Source of the DNA: Holosporales bacterium
Lineage (GTDB): Bacteria > Pseudomonadota > Alphaproteobacteria > RUG11792
DNA length: 5,660 bases
NCBI GenBank assembly: GCA_031257415.1
Contig: JAIROR010000087.1
Coordinates: 1-5,660 of the forward strand
Direction: 5' to 3'
The notes under the pieces were generated by a model that was not told the origin of the DNA, did no database searches, and worked only from the letters and a program-made list of their open reading frames with translations. Positions 1 through 5,591 of this stretch are shown here, in pieces (the first letter of the stretch is position 1; every line of letters begins with the position of its first letter). Made by a program: the position numbers and the translations under genes.

Positions 1-247
1 TTATCCTAATATGGGCATTGGTATGGGCACGGGCGTCAATCCTTATCCTAATATGGGCATTGGTATGGGCGTCAATCCTTATCCTAATATGGGCATTGGT
101 ATGGGCGTCAATCCTTATCCTAATATGGGCGGTGGTACGTTTGGCAATCCTAACATGTGGAATCCTTATATGAGCATTGGTATGGGCGTCAATCCTTATC
201 CTAATATGGGCGGTGGTATGTTTGGCAATCCTAACACGTTGAATCCT
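1..247 (+). repeat. 36-bp tandem coding repeat (NPYPNMGIGMGV) with longer variant units
   Basis: Two adjacent 36-bp units (38-73 and 74-109) are identical at the DNA level. The unit cut by the left edge (1-37) differs by an extra 6 bp coding Thr-Gly. From 110 the pattern becomes an 81-bp unit (110-190) that encodes NPYPNMGGGTFG, NPNMW and NPYMSIGMGV. Its first part recurs at 191-247 as NPYPNMGGGMFG and NPNTLNP. DNA identity between units points to recent slippage or unequal recombination, and all length differences are multiples of three, so the frame is kept. The array probably continues to the left of the window. Confidence 0.93.
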
Positions 248-916
248 TGGCAGATGGGGATGCCTCAACAAATGCAGATGCCTCAACAAATGCAGATGCT
301 TCAACAAAGTAATAAGGCTCCTGACCCAAGTCTTAATCTCAATCCTGTAAATAACCAGGTCTCTACGAATAATCAGGTTGTTGATGCCGGAGCTCGAGTC
401 CAAGAATTCTGGCAAGAAAATCTCGACAAGATGACAGGTTCGTACCAAAAATTGCAAATGCAACGTTTGGAATGGGGGTTAAAAACGCCAGCAGGGTGCT
501 ATAAGGAGCTCCAGGATGCATGCGACGATTGTAGAACGAAAGCAAACAATAATGATACTTCTTATGTGAAACGTATTGATTATATAAAACAGGCGGCTGG
601 TGATAAATTTCGTGATTTGATGGGGGAAGTACTTCAAAAAGCCGTTCAAAAAAGAGACAGTATTTTAGAAGGAAAGACAACAAGTGGTGCGAATATAGAT
701 AGAGGTGTGTTTCTAATAAACATTAATAACGCTGTTTCAGAAGCTGCTGAATATTTCTCGAAAAAAGTATTGGAAGTGCTCGAACATGTGGTTAACTATG
801 CAAGGATGGGAGCCCCATTGCCTCATGGAACTATCTGCAATGTGGATGGTTATGCGAAAGAAGCTCAGGGTATTTTTGATAAAAAAATGGCTACGTTGGA
901 AGAAGACTCTGTATAA
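2..916 (+). CDS. Repeat-rich hypothetical protein, 5' end outside the window
   Basis: I do not recognise this protein. The reading frame is open to the left edge (codons Tyr-Pro-Asn precede the first ATG at 11, inside a repeat unit), so the true start is almost certainly upstream; at least 304 residues lie in the window. Numbering from the Met at 11, residues 1-80 are Gly/Asn/Pro/Met-rich tandem repeats (core NPYPNMGIGMGV), and residues 84-99 repeat MPQQMQ. A linker rich in Asn, Pro and Val follows (100-125). Residues 126-301 look like a separate, charged, mostly helical domain, with Cys at 163, 171, 174 and 276. No membrane segment is visible, and any signal peptide would lie outside the window. 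The gene is convergent with the MORN gene at 1029-2267. A secreted or surface host-interaction protein is possible from composition and company only. The TAA stop is at 914-916. Confidence 0.8.
   Translation, partial: YPNMGIGMGTGVNPYPNMGIGMGVNPYPNMGIGMGVNPYPNMGGGTFGNPNMWNPYMSIGMGVNPYPNMGGGMFGNPNTLNPWQMGMPQQMQMPQQMQMLQQSNKAPDPSLNLNPVNNQVSTNNQVVDAGARVQEFWQENLDKMTGSYQKLQMQRLEWGLKTPAGCYKELQDACDDCRTKANNNDTSYVKRIDYIKQAAGDKFRDLMGEVLQKAVQKRDSILEGKTTSGANIDRGVFLININNAVSEAAEYFSKKVLEVLEHVVNYARMGAPLPHGTICNVDGYAKEAQGIFDKKMATLEEDSV
260..307 (+). repeat. 18-bp tandem coding repeat (MPQQMQ)
   Basis: The units at 260-277 and 278-295 are identical and encode MPQQMQ; a third partial unit at 296-307 encodes MLQQ. 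This second, unrelated repeat follows directly on the Gly/Asn/Pro array within the same gene and makes a Gln/Met-rich spacer before the C-terminal domain. Confidence 0.9.
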
Positions 917-988
917 TTTTGGTGAAAAATGGCTGTGTTGATAAATAAATGTTTATCATGCTTCATCTTGGCAAGAGCCGAAAATAAA

Positions 989-1020
989 AATGGCAGAGTA
1001 CGGTGAGCTACTCTGCCATT
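989..1020 (-). terminator. Rho-independent terminator of the MORN gene
   Basis: A perfect 12-bp stem is formed by 989-1000 (AATGGCAGAGTA) and 1009-1020 (TACTCTGCCATT), with an 8-nt loop. Read on the minus strand it begins 9 nt after the MORN gene stop and is followed by a T-rich tract (TTTTTATTTTC, 980-990), which is the classic intrinsic terminator layout. On the plus strand no T tract follows, so it is not a good terminator for the gene ending at 916. A related copy lies at 2379-2408. Confidence 0.85.
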
Positions 1021-1028
1021 GCTAGAAG

Positions 1029-2267
1029 TTAAATTCTTTTAGTTATAAGCTCATCAGCAACACCAACAGCACAAACAAGAAGCAGGATGCCAATTGGGGG
1101 ACACAAATAAGTAGCAGCGCCTATAGCAGCAGCAGTTCCAACTCCTAAAGCAGTATAACCGGAATATTTAAAGATCTCCCCCACAATACTTCTCTTGCGG
1201 AGTTTTCCGTTTTCCCATACGTACTTGACTACCTTTCCATTGGGATGCCTGATCGTGCACTTGCCATCTCCTACACCACGTTTCCATTTTCCCTCGCACA
1301 CGTCCCCGTTCTTGTGCGTGTATTTGCCTTCTCCATGCATTTTGTCATTGCACCATTGACCTTCATATACATCCCCGTTCTTGTGCGTGTATTTGCCTTG
1401 TCCATGCATTCTGTCATTCCACCATTGACCTTCATATATGATTTTTCCGTCCTTGTTCGTGTATGTGCCTTTTCCATGCATTTTGCCATTCTCCCATCCA
1501 CCTTCATATACATCCCCGTCCTTGTGCGTGTATTTGCCTTGTCCATGCTTTTTGCCATTCTCCCATCCACCTTCATATATGGTTTTTCCGTTCTTGTTCG
1601 TGTATTTGCCTTGTCCATGCATTTTGCCATTCTTCCATTGACCTTCATATACATTCCCGTCTGGGTCCGTGTATTTGCCTTGTCCATGTCTTTTGCCATC
1701 CTTCCATCCGCCTTCATATATGGTTTTTCCGTTCTTGTTCGTGTATTTGCCTTCTCCATGCATTTTGTCATCCTTCCATTGACCTTCATGCACATTCCCG
1801 TCCTTGTCCGTGTATTTGCCTTGTCCATGTCTTTTGCCATCCTTCCATTGACCTTCATAGCTATCCCCATTTGACCATGTGTATTTGCCTTGTCCACGTA
1901 TTTCACCTTCCTCCCGTTCACCTTCATATACGTCTCCGTTTGCGTATGTGCATTTGCCTTTTACACGCGTTTTGTCATACGCCAATTGACCTTCATACAC
2001 ATTCCCGTTTTTGTCTATGAATTTACGATATATATTCGGTTTTACTTCATTCGATTCGTCTTTGTCAAGCTCTATAGTTTTAGTTTCGGCTGTCAAAGCT
2101 TCGGTTGTCGAAAGTTCGACATCACTCAGCTCTTTGAAAGAAACACTTAGACCCACCTGACAGTCTTTGTTCTCAACCTCTTTTCCATTCTCAGTCGTAT
2201 TTGGCACTGATGCCCCTGTCACGCTGAGGATAGCAACAAGGCTTCCTAATTTTAATTTCGCATTCAT
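1029..2267 (-). CDS. MORN-repeat protein with probable signal peptide and C-terminal hydrophobic hairpin
   Basis: This 412-residue protein starts at ATG 2267, 6 nt after an AGGAG. Residues 1-20 look like a Sec signal peptide: Lys4 and Lys6, a hydrophobic stretch 9-16, and possible cleavage after Ala19 or Ser20. Residues 21-80 are a Thr/Glu/Lys-rich linker. Residues 90-347 hold about eleven MORN repeats of 23-24 residues (pattern YEGxWxxGKxHGxGKYTxxxGx), plus a degenerate piece up to about 358. Residues 371-388 and 390-404 are two hydrophobic segments split by Cys-Pro-Pro, possibly a membrane hairpin, followed by a short charged tail. MORN repeats in other proteins are associated with membrane-lipid contact and protein scaffolding. 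No catalytic domain is visible. An exported, membrane-associated or host-directed protein is an inference. It has its own promoter and terminator, so it looks monocistronic. Confidence 0.9.
   Translation of the reverse strand: MNAKLKLGSLVAILSVTGASVPNTTENGKEVENKDCQVGLSVSFKELSDVELSTTEALTAETKTIELDKDESNEVKPNIYRKFIDKNGNVYEGQLAYDKTRVKGKCTYANGDVYEGEREEGEIRGQGKYTWSNGDSYEGQWKDGKRHGQGKYTDKDGNVHEGQWKDDKMHGEGKYTNKNGKTIYEGGWKDGKRHGQGKYTDPDGNVYEGQWKNGKMHGQGKYTNKNGKTIYEGGWENGKKHGQGKYTHKDGDVYEGGWENGKMHGKGTYTNKDGKIIYEGQWWNDRMHGQGKYTHKNGDVYEGQWCNDKMHGEGKYTHKNGDVCEGKWKRGVGDGKCTIRHPNGKVVKYVWENGKLRKRSIVGEIFKYSGYTALGVGTAAAIGAATYLCPPIGILLLVCAVGVADELITKRI
1227..2000 (-). repeat. MORN repeat array with a 47-residue (141-bp) higher-order period
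   Basis: Units encode residues 90-347 of the MORN protein. In the middle of the array, 23- and 24-residue units alternate. The longer one ends in Asn-Lys-(Asn/Asp)-Gly-Lys-(Thr/Ile) and the next starts Ile-Tyr-Glu-Gly, so units 3-8 form three 47-residue pairs. The neighbouring pairs (about residues 137-183, 184-229 and 230-276) are clearly more alike than single adjacent units, which indicates expansion by duplication of a 141-bp block. The outermost units (1, 2 and 11) are the most diverged. Because 141 is a multiple of three, alternative frames also stay open across the array on both strands. Confidence 0.88.
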
Positions 2268-2273
2268 TTCATT

Positions 2274-2278
2274 CTCCT
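2274..2278 (-). promoter_or_regulatory. Ribosome binding site of the MORN gene
   Basis: AGGAG on the minus strand lies 6 nt upstream of ATG 2267. It is the clearest Shine-Dalgarno sequence before a confident gene here and fixes the start. Confidence 0.8.
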
Positions 2279-2307
2279 ATCAAAAAACAACCGATCTGAC
2301 AATGTGA

Positions 2308-2336
2308 ATATTACCATAACAAAAATATTATTGCAA
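2308..2336 (-). promoter_or_regulatory. Putative sigma70-type promoter of the MORN gene
   Basis: On the minus strand, a TTGCAA -35 box (2331-2336) and a TAATAT -10 box (2308-2313) are separated by 17 bp; each matches consensus at 4 of 6 positions. Transcription would start near 2301, giving a leader of about 33 nt that contains the AGGAG. The -35 box is the exact centre of the 26-bp palindrome at 2321-2346, so a protein bound there would compete with RNA polymerase. Confidence 0.45.
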
Positions 2337-2346
2337 TAATATTTTT
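2321..2346. repeat. Perfect 26-bp AT-rich palindrome, operator candidate
   Basis: Positions 2321-2346 read identically on both strands: half-site AAAAATATTATTG, centre TTGCAA, no loop. It lies 54 bp upstream of the MORN gene start. With no loop and only one G-C step on each side of the dyad, it suits a dimeric DNA-binding protein better than an RNA hairpin, though a weak AT-rich terminator-like stem cannot be excluded. Its overlap with the predicted -35 box suggests repression of the MORN gene. Confidence 0.6.
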
Positions 2347-2378
2347 AACATCAAGAGGAGATAATTTGTAAAATCAAC

Positions 2379-2408
2379 ATGACAGAGTATGACGAGCTAC
2401 TCTGCCAT
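2379..2408 (-). repeat. Degraded second copy of the MORN terminator hairpin
   Basis: Left arm ATGACAGAGTA (2379-2389) and right arm TACTCTGCCAT (2398-2408) match the hairpin at 989-1020, with one G to A change that makes an A-C mismatch in the stem and a few loop changes. The similarity extends on the plus-strand right side through the flanking bases AGAAGTTA (2410-2417), which in copy 1 border the MORN stop codon. No T tract follows on either strand, so termination is doubtful. It may mark the end of a lost gene or be a dispersed repeat. Confidence 0.75.
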
Positions 2409-2467
2409 TAGAAGTTATTCATATACTCTTTTTAGAGGATTTTTCTTCACAAGCTGGGCGCAGCGTC

Positions 2468-2496
2468 TTGACATCGCCATTTTTTACAGCCATAAT
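2468..2496 (+). promoter_or_regulatory. Near-consensus sigma70 promoter of the thymidine kinase gene
   Basis: A perfect TTGACA (2468-2473), a 17-bp spacer and CATAAT (2491-2496, 5 of 6 matches) make the strongest promoter in the window. Transcription would begin near 2503, leaving a leader of about 28 nt before ATG 2531. The TTG at 2468, which could be read as an in-frame start codon for the kinase, is the -35 box itself and therefore upstream of the transcript. Confidence 0.75.
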
Positions 2497-2530
2497 TTCA
2501 CATGTGTTTGTTGGCATGAGTCTGTTAAAA

Positions 2531-3109
2531 ATGGCTAAATTGTATTTTTATTATTCAGCGATGAACGCTGGAAAGACAACGAAACTTCTTCAAAGCAACT
2601 TCAATTACAGGGAGAGGAACATGGATACGATTCCGTATACGTATGAATTTGATAACCGTTTTGGGGTTCCGAAGATTTCTTCGAGAATTGGAATTTCGGC
2701 GGATGCGGTCTTGTTCAACAAGAACACCAATATATATGATGATGTCCTAGCAAGAAAAAATCCAAGAACGTCCTGTATTCTGGTTGACGAGGCGCAGTTT
2801 TTAACCAAGAATCAAGTTTCTGATTTGTGCAGAGTTGTTGATGAGCTTGGGATTCCTGTCCTCACGTATGGTCTTCGAAGCGATTTCTTGGGGGAGCCTT
2901 TCGAGGGAAGCCTGTACTTGCTGTTATGGGCCGATGAGCTCGTGGAGGTCAAAACAGTTTGTCACTGCGGAAGAAAAGCTACAATGAATGCGAAATTTGA
3001 TGCTAACAAAAATATTGTTAGAGCGGGGGAACAAATAGACATAGGCGGCAACGAAAAATACGTTTCGTTATGCAGGAAACATTACCGCGAAGGAAACATT
3101 GGCTCATAA
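2531..3109 (+). CDS. tdk: Thymidine kinase, type II (TK1-like)
   Basis: This enzyme phosphorylates thymidine to dTMP with ATP, the first step of thymidine salvage in the cytosol. The 192 residues align by eye over their whole length with the bacterial TK1-like family. The start [16 protein letters not shown] is characteristic and contains the P-loop (SAMNAGKT, residues 9-16). VDEAQF (85-90) carries the conserved acidic pair, with Glu87 the expected catalytic base. YGLRSDF is at 113-119. Zinc ligands are Cys144, Cys146, Cys181 and His184. GGNEKYVS (172-179) is the thymidine-binding loop. The length is normal and nothing is broken. I chose ATG 2531 because family proteins begin here and because the promoter excludes the TTG at 2468. 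ATG 2516 is in frame but would leave only about 13 nt of leader. No strong Shine-Dalgarno precedes 2531. The gene appears to be transcribed alone. Confidence 0.96.
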   Translation: MAKLYFYYSAMNAGKTTKLLQSNFNYRERNMDTIPYTYEFDNRFGVPKISSRIGISADAVLFNKNTNIYDDVLARKNPRTSCILVDEAQFLTKNQVSDLCRVVDELGIPVLTYGLRSDFLGEPFEGSLYLLLWADELVEVKTVCHCGRKATMNAKFDANKNIVRAGEQIDIGGNEKYVSLCRKHYREGNIGS

Positions 3110-3269
3110 AAACTACCGATCACCAGAAGATTCTGGATATAAGTTCAGTTATTTTGAGCAGAAGATAGTTAAAGTAGAACCTGCAGAATCCGAATATAGA
3201 GGGTGAAGTAAAATGCAAATCATCATTTAATGAAAAAATTATGAAACATTGGAGGCAATATATGATATA
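3110..3269. other. Intergenic stretch between tdk and the transposase remnant
   Basis: No gene is supported in these 160 bp; the short open frames have no family resemblance. A small hairpin follows tdk, with CCAGAA (3123-3128) pairing with TTCTGG (3131-3136) around a 2-nt gap (or a shorter stem with a 4-nt loop). It has no T tract directly after it, so it is at best a weak terminator. Around 3255-3272 the DNA becomes AT-rich with several TA steps, which is where the outer end of the IS630 remnant should lie. Confidence 0.4.
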
Positions 3270-3554
3270 CTAAAACCAGCTAACAAAGATATGTTCTAAT
3301 ACTCCATCTAACGAACTAAAGTCCTTCATAATACTTCTAATCTTCCCCTTAAGCCAACTCCAGAATCTCTCTATAGGATTAAGATCAGGACTATATGGAG
3401 GCAAGTATACAAGCTTGCATCCTGCTTTCTCTATTAATTTTTTAGTTCTCTTGCTCTTATGGAAACTTGCATTATCCATTACTATTACTTTGTCTGGTCC
3501 TACCTCTGGTAATAAGCACTTCTCTAACCATATATTAAATACTTGATTTATCTA
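3262..3554 (-). mobile_element. 5'-truncated IS630-family insertion sequence remnant, limits approximate
   Basis: Only the part encoding the C-terminal third of the transposase survives. The inner limit is sharp: transposase similarity begins at 3551, right after the trxB stop. The outer limit is estimated, since IS630 elements usually end a short distance after the transposase stop (here 3270-3272) and insert at TA. The other terminal repeat is gone, so the inverted repeat and target duplication cannot be confirmed. Confidence 0.7.
3270..3551 (-). pseudogene. IS630-family transposase, C-terminal fragment
   Basis: Ninety-three residues of a DDE transposase remain of a family usually around 300 or more. 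The fragment begins INQVFNIWLEKCLLPE, then reaches VIVMDNASFHKS, which holds the second catalytic Asp, and LPPYSPDLNPIERFW, which holds the third catalytic acid (Glu). The N-terminal helix-turn-helix and first catalytic Asp are missing, so it cannot be active. An internal ATG at 3479 could start a 69-residue product, but no Shine-Dalgarno or reason for expression is seen. The fragment is in the same frame as trxB and separated from it by tandem TAA TAG stops, so no fusion protein is made. The remaining frame has no internal stops, suggesting that truncation is fairly recent or that the 3' part was frozen early. Confidence 0.9.
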
Positions 3555-4472
3555 TTACCTGACGCCTAAAAATTCTTCAGCATTACAGGCGGCCAACGCT
3601 CCAGCTCCAGCTGCGTATACCGCCTGCTTCAAGGAACCGCTCACGACATCCCCGGCAGCAAATATTCCGCGGCACGAGGTTTCTGCAGAACCATTTTGTG
3701 TTTTTATGTATCCTTCATCGTCAAAGTCCAGAATATCTCCAATAAATTCTGTGACAGGGCGAGTACCAATTGCAATAAAAACTCCGTTCACCGGAAGAAC
3801 TGTTTTCTCTCCACCATTAACATCTTCAATAACAATCTCTCTGACTTTCGAATCTCCAACAATTCGCGAGACGACGGAGTTCCACAGAATATGGATCTTC
3901 GGATTATCGGACGCTCTATGACACATGATATTGTCAGCCCTAAAGCTGTCCCTTCTATGGAGCAAAAAGACATCGTCAGCAAATTGAGTCAGAAAGATTG
4001 CTTCCATAAGAGCAGAGTTTCCTCCTCCGATGACAGCAACTCTCTTCCCACGATACATCGGACCGTCGCACGTTGCGCACCACGAAACTCCTTTATTGGA
4101 CAATTCCAATTCTCCAGGAATGCCAAGTTTCTTATGGGAGGCGCCAGTTGCAATAACAACACTTCTCGATGATACTGTAACTCCATCTGAAAGAAGAATT
4201 AAGAACACTTCGTCTTTTGTTTTTTCTATTTTTTTCACACTTTCGAATATTATCTTCGCTCCGCATGACTCAGATTGCTCCATCATTTTCGCCATAAAGT
4301 CTGCCCCATCTATCGATCTAAATCCAGGGAAATTCTCGATAACGCTCGTCTTTGTCAATTGCCCTCCGGGCTCCTCGCCGGATATCACCGTTGGCGATAA
4401 CCCAGATCTTGCCGCATATATCGCACACGTCAGCCCTGCAGGTCCAGAACCAACAATCACTATCTGTTCCAT
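3555..4472 (-). CDS. trxB: Thioredoxin reductase (NADPH)
   Basis: This cytosolic FAD flavoenzyme uses NADPH to reduce thioredoxin and so maintains thiol balance. All expected motifs are present in the 305 residues: FAD-binding GSGPAG (8-13), GGQL (36-39) and ENFPG (46-50), an ATG motif (108-110), the redox pair CATC (132-135) followed by DGP, NADPH-binding GGGNSA (149-154) and HRRDSFRA (172-179), and the second FAD motif GIFAAGDV (269-276). The C terminus (AAGAGALAACNAEEFL) matches the family end, so the gene is complete although a transposase remnant begins right after its stop. The length is slightly short but normal. ATG 4472 is the only sensible start; a Shine-Dalgarno is weak or absent. 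It lies 151 bp downstream of tilS on the same strand and may have its own promoter. Confidence 0.97.
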   Translation of the reverse strand: MEQIVIVGSGPAGLTCAIYAARSGLSPTVISGEEPGGQLTKTSVIENFPGFRSIDGADFMAKMMEQSESCGAKIIFESVKKIEKTKDEVFLILLSDGVTVSSRSVVIATGASHKKLGIPGELELSNKGVSWCATCDGPMYRGKRVAVIGGGNSALMEAIFLTQFADDVFLLHRRDSFRADNIMCHRASDNPKIHILWNSVVSRIVGDSKVREIVIEDVNGGEKTVLPVNGVFIAIGTRPVTEFIGDILDFDDEGYIKTQNGSAETSCRGIFAAGDVVSGSLKQAVYAAGAGALAACNAEEFLGVR

Positions 4473-4507
4473 TTTTACATGAATCCCAAATTTCGGAGCA
4501 CACCATC

Positions 4508-4516
4508 ATAGTACCA
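4508..4516 (-). promoter_or_regulatory. Possible extended -10 promoter element of trxB
   Basis: On the minus strand TGGTACTAT fits an extended -10 (TGn followed by TACTAT, 4 of 6 to TATAAT). It would start transcription near 4501, about 29 nt before the trxB ATG. No convincing -35 box is found at the right distance, which extended -10 promoters can tolerate. The 151-bp gap from tilS makes a separate promoter reasonable. Confidence 0.3.
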
Positions 4517-4568
4517 GAAGAAGTCTGCTATGCGTAACTTAAAAATCACATATTTTCATGGAGGAATC

Positions 4569-4676
4569 ATGGGAATGTCTTTTTCAGCAATGGTATTTTC
4601 AATCATAAATGCTCCACAAATAATCACCTGCGTTGCTCAATATATACTTTTATATTTTTGGTTTTGTCTTTCCTGA
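4569..4676 (+). CDS. Possible 35-residue hydrophobic peptide, antisense to the tilS 3' end
   Basis: I do not recognise this peptide. A GGAGG (4560-4564) stands 4 nt before ATG 4569, a better ribosome binding site than those of tdk, trxB or tilS. The peptide begins MGMSFSAMVFSIINAPQ and ends in a very hydrophobic stretch (QYILLYFWFCLS), so it would probably insert in a membrane. It occupies the tilS-trxB gap and overlaps the last 53 bp of tilS on the opposite strand. The hydrophobic tail could simply be the reverse complement of the Lys-rich tilS end, and no clear plus-strand promoter or terminator is seen. This is a weak call made on the ribosome binding site alone. Confidence 0.2.
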   Translation: MGMSFSAMVFSIINAPQIITCVAQYILLYFWFCLS

Positions 4677-5577
4677 ATACACACCTTGCGATATTAATCG
4701 CTTTAAAATTGTTTGAACTAATTGCAAGTGCCGCTCTCTCGAGCAGTGAATATGAAATAATTTTATTATTACCCATTCTCTCTATTGCTTTTTTTATAAT
4801 CCTTGTTTGGATTTCAAGATGGCTTTTAATAAATGGTTCCCTTTTTATATACCAACTGCTGAATGTTTCTTCAAACATTTCTTCAAATGCTTTTTGAGCT
4901 ATCTCGTCAAGGCAACTCTCGGCTCGCTGCAATCTTGAGATTGATGTGCTGGTGTTGTGCATATCCAGTCCATATTTGCTGAACGTTTTATATCCTTTCC
5001 TGAATCGTACTCTCTCATACGCTTCATCATCATTCATTGGATCGCAAACGTATTCGCAAATACCAAATTTATTATGCAGAGTTTCAATAATATCTTCGCG
5101 CGTATAATTAAGCAGAGGTCTTATAATATCGATTTCATTATTAACCAAAATATGTTTCATAGAACAAAGGCCGGTTAAGCCGGAGCCACGCGAAAGCCTC
5201 ATCATAAACGTTTCCCACTGATCGAGCAAGTGGTGCGCAACCAAAAGGACTTTGATCTTCTTGAGCTTGCAAAAATTAATAAGCAAATTATACCTTGCTT
5301 CCCGAGCCCTATTCTCAAGGTTGCCAACAGTAAAGGCCTCGTGATCCCACACCAAAACTTCGCTCTTTATATTTTTTTCACTAAGAACTTTAATAATCGG
5401 CAGTATCTCAGAACTAGATTCGTCACGAAGCTTGTGATCAACAAAGACAGCATACATATCGACACTATGCGAAACTGCAAACTCATGAGCAAGAAGGGCC
5501 AAACATAGACTATCAGCCCCCCCTGAAGTTGCCACCACGAAATTCTCGATCGGAATGTTCATATTTTTGATGATCAC
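4624..5577 (-). CDS. tilS: tRNA(Ile)-lysidine synthetase, short form
   Basis: This enzyme attaches lysine to C34 of the CAU-anticodon tRNA-Ile with ATP, making lysidine, which switches the tRNA from Met to Ile identity and AUG to AUA decoding. The N-terminal PP-loop ATPase domain is clear: SGGADS (18-23), DHKLRD (47-52), NRAREARY (89-96), AHHLLDQWET (114-123), RLSRGSG (127-133), RPLL (153-156) and DPMNDDEAYERVRFR (179-193). The usual AHHxDDQxET motif has Leu in place of the first Asp. About 100 helical residues follow and the protein ends at 317, so the C-terminal domain of the long (about 430-residue) form is missing; short forms exist in some bacteria. The start may be GTG 5577 or ATG 5562; neither has a clear Shine-Dalgarno. 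The gene is divergent from a tRNA gene. Confidence 0.93.
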   Translation of the reverse strand: MIIKNMNIPIENFVVATSGGADSLCLALLAHEFAVSHSVDMYAVFVDHKLRDESSSEILPIIKVLSEKNIKSEVLVWDHEAFTVGNLENRAREARYNLLINFCKLKKIKVLLVAHHLLDQWETFMMRLSRGSGLTGLCSMKHILVNNEIDIIRPLLNYTREDIIETLHNKFGICEYVCDPMNDDEAYERVRFRKGYKTFSKYGLDMHNTSTSISRLQRAESCLDEIAQKAFEEMFEETFSSWYIKREPFIKSHLEIQTRIIKKAIERMGNNKIISYSLLERAALAISSNNFKAINIARCVFRKDKTKNIKVYIEQRR

Positions 5578-5591
5578 GCTACAGATAACGC

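Noticed and set aside
1..307. Possible CRISPR or other spacer array because of regular 36-bp periodicity.
   Set aside because: The units are directly adjacent with no unique spacers and are translated in frame, so this is a coding tandem repeat.
363..683. A 106-codon minus-strand frame opposite the first gene.
   Set aside because: It has no Shine-Dalgarno, no recognisable motif, and lies wholly inside the coding region of the stronger plus-strand frame.
939..958. A 7-bp AT-only inverted repeat (TGATAAA/TTTATCA) after the first gene.
   Set aside because: The stem is weak and no T tract follows on the plus strand, so it is not a credible terminator.
1245..2020. Several long open frames on both strands across the MORN array (up to about 218 codons).
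   Set aside because: They are by-products of a repeat period divisible by three: a frame with no stop in one unit stays open through all units. Their translations are themselves periodic, with no family resemblance, while the 1029-2267 frame shows canonical MORN motifs, a signal peptide and a ribosome binding site.
2419..2517. A minus-strand frame of 24-32 residues ([20 protein letters not shown]...) ending just before the second hairpin copy.
   Set aside because: Its stop-to-hairpin geometry resembles that of the MORN gene, but it has no Shine-Dalgarno, overlaps the strong tdk promoter, matches no family I know, and a second frame ends equally near the hairpin. It may be a gene relic but cannot be supported as a gene.
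3696..4537. Plus-strand and other frames of 61-158 codons within and around trxB.
   Set aside because: They are shadows of trxB, whose full set of FAD, NADPH and CxxC motifs fixes the true frame.
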